Assembly: GCA_003243195.1 (NCBI GenBank)
Contig: QFQI01000008.1
Location: 178,232-242,231 of the forward strand
DNA length: 64,000 nt
Direction: 5' to 3'
From: Sphingomonas taxi
Lineage (GTDB): Bacteria > Pseudomonadota > Alphaproteobacteria > Sphingomonadales > Sphingomonadaceae
The notes under the pieces were generated by a model. That model was given only the letters and a program-made list of their open reading frames with translations. It had not been told where the DNA came from and did not search any database. The translations under genes were made by a program, and so were the position numbers. Positions 60,983 through 64,000 of this stretch are shown here, piece after piece; position 1 is the stretch's first letter, and each line of letters opens with the position of its first letter.

Positions 60983-60993
60983 ATGTCTGACTA
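60983..60993. promoter_or_regulatory. Second candidate GntR/FCD-type operator
   Basis: ATGTCTGACTA, within ATATGTCTGACTATA, lies between the divergent sugar transporter and galM genes. It resembles the site before dgoK in the GT-N3-AC core. It is weak evidence for common control of the galactose genes. Confidence 0.35.
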
Positions 60994-61063
60994 TATTCCC
61001 GGCAACCACTGGGTCAATGCGGAAACGTGGCTGGCTGGCAGGTGTGAGGAGGGGTGTCTAGTG

Positions 61064-62200
61064 ATGAAATCAGGCGCGTGGATCGCGATCGCTGCGGCCG
61101 CCGGCGTCGTGGCGCCGGCAGCGCAGGCCGCCACGGCGAAGCGCGCGGCGTTCGGCCGGCTGGCGGATGGCACGGTGGTGGAGGCGGTGACGCTGACCGG
61201 CCGCAACGGAGTCAGCGCGCGCATCATGACGCTGGGCGCGACGCTGCAATCGCTCAACGCGCCGGATCGTCGAGGCAAGGTCGCGGACATCACGCTCGGC
61301 TATGACGATGCCGCCAGCTATGTGACCAGGCCCAATTTCTGGGGGCAGACGGTCGGGCGCTATGCCAATCGCATCGCCGGCGGCCGGTTCGCGATCGACG
61401 GCAAGAGCTATCAGTTGCCGCTCAACGACAAGACCAATTCGCTGCATGGCGGCACGACGGGCTTCGACAAGGCCAACTGGCGGATCACCGCGGTGAGATC
61501 GGGCGCGCAGGCGAGCGTGACGATGGCGATGACCAGCCCGGCGGGCGACCAGGGCTATCCCGGCACGCTGGACGTGACGGTGACCTACAGCCTGGACGAT
61601 GCCGGCGCGCTGACAATCGACATGGATGCGAAGACCGATGCGCCGACGGTCGTCAACCTCACCAACCACGCGCTGTTCGACATGGCGGGCGAAGGTTCGG
61701 CGGGCGGCATCTACGCACAGAAGCTGACGATCCCCGCCACGCGCTACACGCCGGTCAACGAGGCGCTGATCCCGACCGGCGAGCTGAAGCCGGTCACGGG
61801 CACGGTGTTCGACTTCACGCGCGGGCGCGTGGTCGGCGAGGGTGTGCGGGACGGGCGCGATCCGCAGATCGTGATCGGGCGCGGCTACGACCATAATTTC
61901 GTGCTCGACAAAGGGCGGACGAAGGAGCCGCAGCTCGCCGCGCGGCTGGAGGATCCCGTCTCGGGCCGCGTGCTGGAGGTGCTGACCACCGAGCCGGGCG
62001 TGCAATTCTATTCCGGCAACTTCCTCGACGGCGCGCTCGTCGGCAAGCAGGGGCATGTCTACCGCATGGGCGACGGCATTGCGCTCGAGCCGCAGGTGTT
62101 CCCGAACACCCCCAACCAGCCGTCGTTCGGCTCGGCGCGGGTCGATCCGGGCAAGCCCTATCATCATCGCATGGTGTACCGCGTCTCCGTGGCGCGCTGA
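61064..62200 (+). CDS. galM: Aldose 1-epimerase (mutarotase), periplasmic
   Basis: This 378-residue GalM has a signal peptide (MKSGAWIAIAAAAGVVAPAA), substrate His residues H128 (NSLHGGTTGFDK) and H202 (LTNHALFDMAG), and the catalytic base E310 (TTEPGVQFYSGN). It interconverts alpha and beta anomers of galactose or other aldoses before uptake or oxidation. The start at 61064 follows GAGGAGGGG. The longer frame from 60968 would cover the candidate operator. Confidence 0.92.
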   Translation: MKSGAWIAIAAAAGVVAPAAQAATAKRAAFGRLADGTVVEAVTLTGRNGVSARIMTLGATLQSLNAPDRRGKVADITLGYDDAASYVTRPNFWGQTVGRYANRIAGGRFAIDGKSYQLPLNDKTNSLHGGTTGFDKANWRITAVRSGAQASVTMAMTSPAGDQGYPGTLDVTVTYSLDDAGALTIDMDAKTDAPTVVNLTNHALFDMAGEGSAGGIYAQKLTIPATRYTPVNEALIPTGELKPVTGTVFDFTRGRVVGEGVRDGRDPQIVIGRGYDHNFVLDKGRTKEPQLAARLEDPVSGRVLEVLTTEPGVQFYSGNFLDGALVGKQGHVYRMGDGIALEPQVFPNTPNQPSFGSARVDPGKPYHHRMVYRVSVAR

Positions 62201-62218
62201 TCTTCGGAGTATCGAGCC

Positions 62219-63993
62219 ATGACTGCCCTGACCGACGCCCGGAAGCTGCGCAGCCGCGCGTGGTTCGACAATCCGGCGAACATCGTTACCTGAACTTCGG
62301 GCTGTCGCTGGAGGAGTTGCGGTCCGGCAAGCCGATCATCGGGATTGCGCAGACGGGCAGCGATCTCAGCCCGTGCAACCGCCACCATCTGGTGCTGGCG
62401 GAGCGGGTGCGCGAGGGGGTGCGCGAGATGGGGGGGATCGTGCTGGAGTTTCCGGTGCATCCGATCCAGGAGACGGGCAAGCGCCCGACCGCGGGGCTGG
62501 ACCGCAACCTGGCGTATCTGGGTCTGGTGGAGGTGCTGTACGGCTATCCGCTGGACGGGGTGGTGCTGACGATCGGGTGCGACAAGACGACGCCGGCGTG
62601 CCTGATGGCGGCGGCGACGGTGAACATCCCGGCGATCGCCCTGTCGGTGGGGCCGATGCTGAACGGCTGGCACAAGGGGGAGCGGACCGGATCGGGGACG
62701 ATCGTGTGGAAGGCGCGGCAGTTGCTGGCGGCGGGCGAGATCGACGATGCGGAGTTCATCCGGCTGGTGGCGAGTTCGGCGCCGTCGACGGGCTATTGCA
62801 ACACGATGGGTACGGCGACGACGATGAACTCGCTGGCGGAGGCGCTGGGCATGTCGCTGCCGGGTTCGGCGGCGATCCCCGCGCCGTACCGCGACCGGCA
62901 GGAGGTGGCGTACCGGACCGGCCGGCGCATCGTGGAGATGGTGGCGGAGGATCTGAAGCCGTCGGACATCCTGACGAAGGAGGCGTTCCACAATGCGATC
63001 AAGGTGAATTCGGCGATCGGCGGGTCGACCAACGCGCCGATCCACCTGGCGGCGCTGGCGCGCCATGTCGGGGTGGACCTGCCGCTGAAGGACTGGGAGA
63101 CGCAGGGGCACAAGGTGCCGCTGCTGGTGAACCTGCAGCCGGCCGGCGAGTATCTGGGCGAGGATTATTACCGCGCCGGGGGCGTGCCGGCGGTGGTGAA
63201 CCAGCTGATCGGGCAGGGATTGATCGCGGAGGATGCGCGGACGGTCAACGGGCGGACGATGGGCGAGAACTGCCGTGGGGTGGCGATCGAGGACGAGAGG
63301 GTGATCCGCCCGTTCGCGGATCCGCTGGTCGAGGAGGCGGGGTTCATCGTGCTGTCGGGCAATCTGTTCGACGCGGCGGTGATGAAGACGAGCGTGATCT
63401 CGGCCGAGTTCCGCGCGCGCTACCTGAGCGATCCGGCGAACCCGAACGCGTTCGAGGGGCCGGCGGTGGTGTTCGACGGGCCGGAGGATTACCATGCGCG
63501 GATCGACGATCCGGCGACGGGGATCACGCCGGAGACGTTGCTGTTCATGCGCGGGGCGGGTCCGGTGGGCTATCCGGGCGCGGCGGAGGTGGTGAACATG
63601 CGGCCGCCGGCGTATCTGATCACCGAGGGCGTGCATGCGCTGCCGTGCATCGGCGACGGGCGTCAATCGGGGACGAGCGGGAGCCCGTCGATCCTGAACG
63701 CGTCGCCGGAGGCGGCGGCGATGGGCGGGCTGGCGCTGCTGGAGACCGGCGACCGGGTGCGGGTGGACCTGAACGCGGGCACGGTCGACGTGCTGATCAC
63801 GGACGCGGAACTGGCGGCGCGGCGCGCGGCGCTGGTCGCGGCGGGCGGCTATGCCTATCCGGCCTCGCAGACGCCGTGGCAGGAGCTCCAGCGCGGCGTG
63901 GTGGGCCAGATGAACACCGGCGCGATCCTGGAGGGCGCGGAGAAGTATCAGCGCATCGCGCAGACCATGGGCCTGCCGCGCGACAACCACTGA
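62219..63993 (+). pseudogene. IlvD/Edd-family sugar-acid dehydratase, 5' end frameshifted
   Basis: The frame from the ATG at 62219 (GGAG 9 bases upstream) reads MTALTDARKLRSRAWFDNPA, as in xylonate/arabinonate dehydratases, then hits a stop at 62291. The rest of the enzyme, from RYLNFGLSLEELRSGKP onward, is in another frame, open to 63993. About 8 family residues between NPAN and RYLNF are missing, so a deletion of about 25 bp near 62284 is likely. An in-frame GTG at 62260 could still give a 577-residue product with all three [2Fe-2S] cysteines (C39, C107, C180 in that numbering). The role would be dehydration of galactonate or arabonate. It may be functional, damaged or a sequence error. Confidence 0.8.
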
Positions 63994-64000
63994 TGGTCAC

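Noticed and set aside
1..64000. Mobile elements, CRISPR arrays, phage genes, tRNA or rRNA
   Set aside because: No transposase, integrase, spaced repeats or tRNA/rRNA-like sequence was seen; gene order looks like stable catabolic islands.

Overview
The window looks like chromosomal DNA of a Sphingomonas-like alphaproteobacterium (Sphingomonadales). It is very GC-rich. It carries three long TonB-dependent receptors, one of them of the Xanthomonas/Caulobacter carbohydrate type. It also has a LigM/DesA-like tetrahydrofolate-dependent O-demethylase, a tryptophan-halogenase-like protein inside a sugar locus, and a non-phosphorylating galactose pathway. I saw no rRNA, tRNA, CRISPR array, prophage or insertion sequence. 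Almost every gene is catabolic, and the window reads as a string of substrate-specific catabolic islands, most with their own regulator. || 1-12.9 kb: an IclR-controlled cluster (SDR fragment, GMC oxidoreductase, IclR, MmgE/PrpD, SnoaL-like, cyclase family). A LysR gene then stands divergent from a one-carbon operon (LigM-like demethylase, purU, folB, folD, [2Fe-2S] ferredoxin), and a TonB receptor follows. Near-identical inverted repeats lie before the GMC/IclR pair, the cyclase operon and the receptor, which suggests one IclR regulon. The cyclase gene and the 3' end of the demethylase gene are both frameshifted as read. || 13.0-33.2 kb: acyl-CoA catabolism. One tightly coupled minus-strand operon encodes two acyl-CoA dehydrogenases, an HSD10-like SDR, two enoyl-CoA hydratases, an aminoglycoside-phosphotransferase-like kinase, a thiolase and an alpha-methylacyl-CoA racemase. 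A TetR gene is divergent from it, and an acyl-CoA ligase follows. A second minus-strand operon encodes a TonB receptor, a cytochrome P450, an AraC regulator, a zinc alcohol dehydrogenase and a ferredoxin reductase, with a divergent aldehyde dehydrogenase and a carboxylesterase. Together they could import a hydrophobic, probably branched substrate, hydroxylate it, oxidise it to the acid, activate it to the CoA ester and degrade it. The kinase plus an ACAD10/11-like dehydrogenase suggests a phosphorylation step for hydroxyacyl-CoA. || 33.5-45.3 kb: a glycan locus (1,024-residue TonB receptor, halogenase-like flavoprotein, ROK regulator, LamG-GH2 glycosidase, Tat-type prolyl oligopeptidase). || 45.3-54.9 kb: the glyoxylate shunt (ScfR/RamB-type regulator divergent from aceA, a 58-residue protein, glcB), then an MFS transporter with L-lactate dehydrogenase lldD and a VOC protein. 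|| 55.0-64.0 kb: a De Ley-Doudoroff-type galactose/arabinose pathway: Gfo/Idh/MocA sugar dehydrogenase, GguC/AraD1-like protein, KDPGal aldolase, KDGal kinase, SMP-30 lactonase, sugar MFS, periplasmic aldose epimerase and an IlvD/Edd sugar-acid dehydratase. The 5' end of the dehydratase gene is frameshifted.
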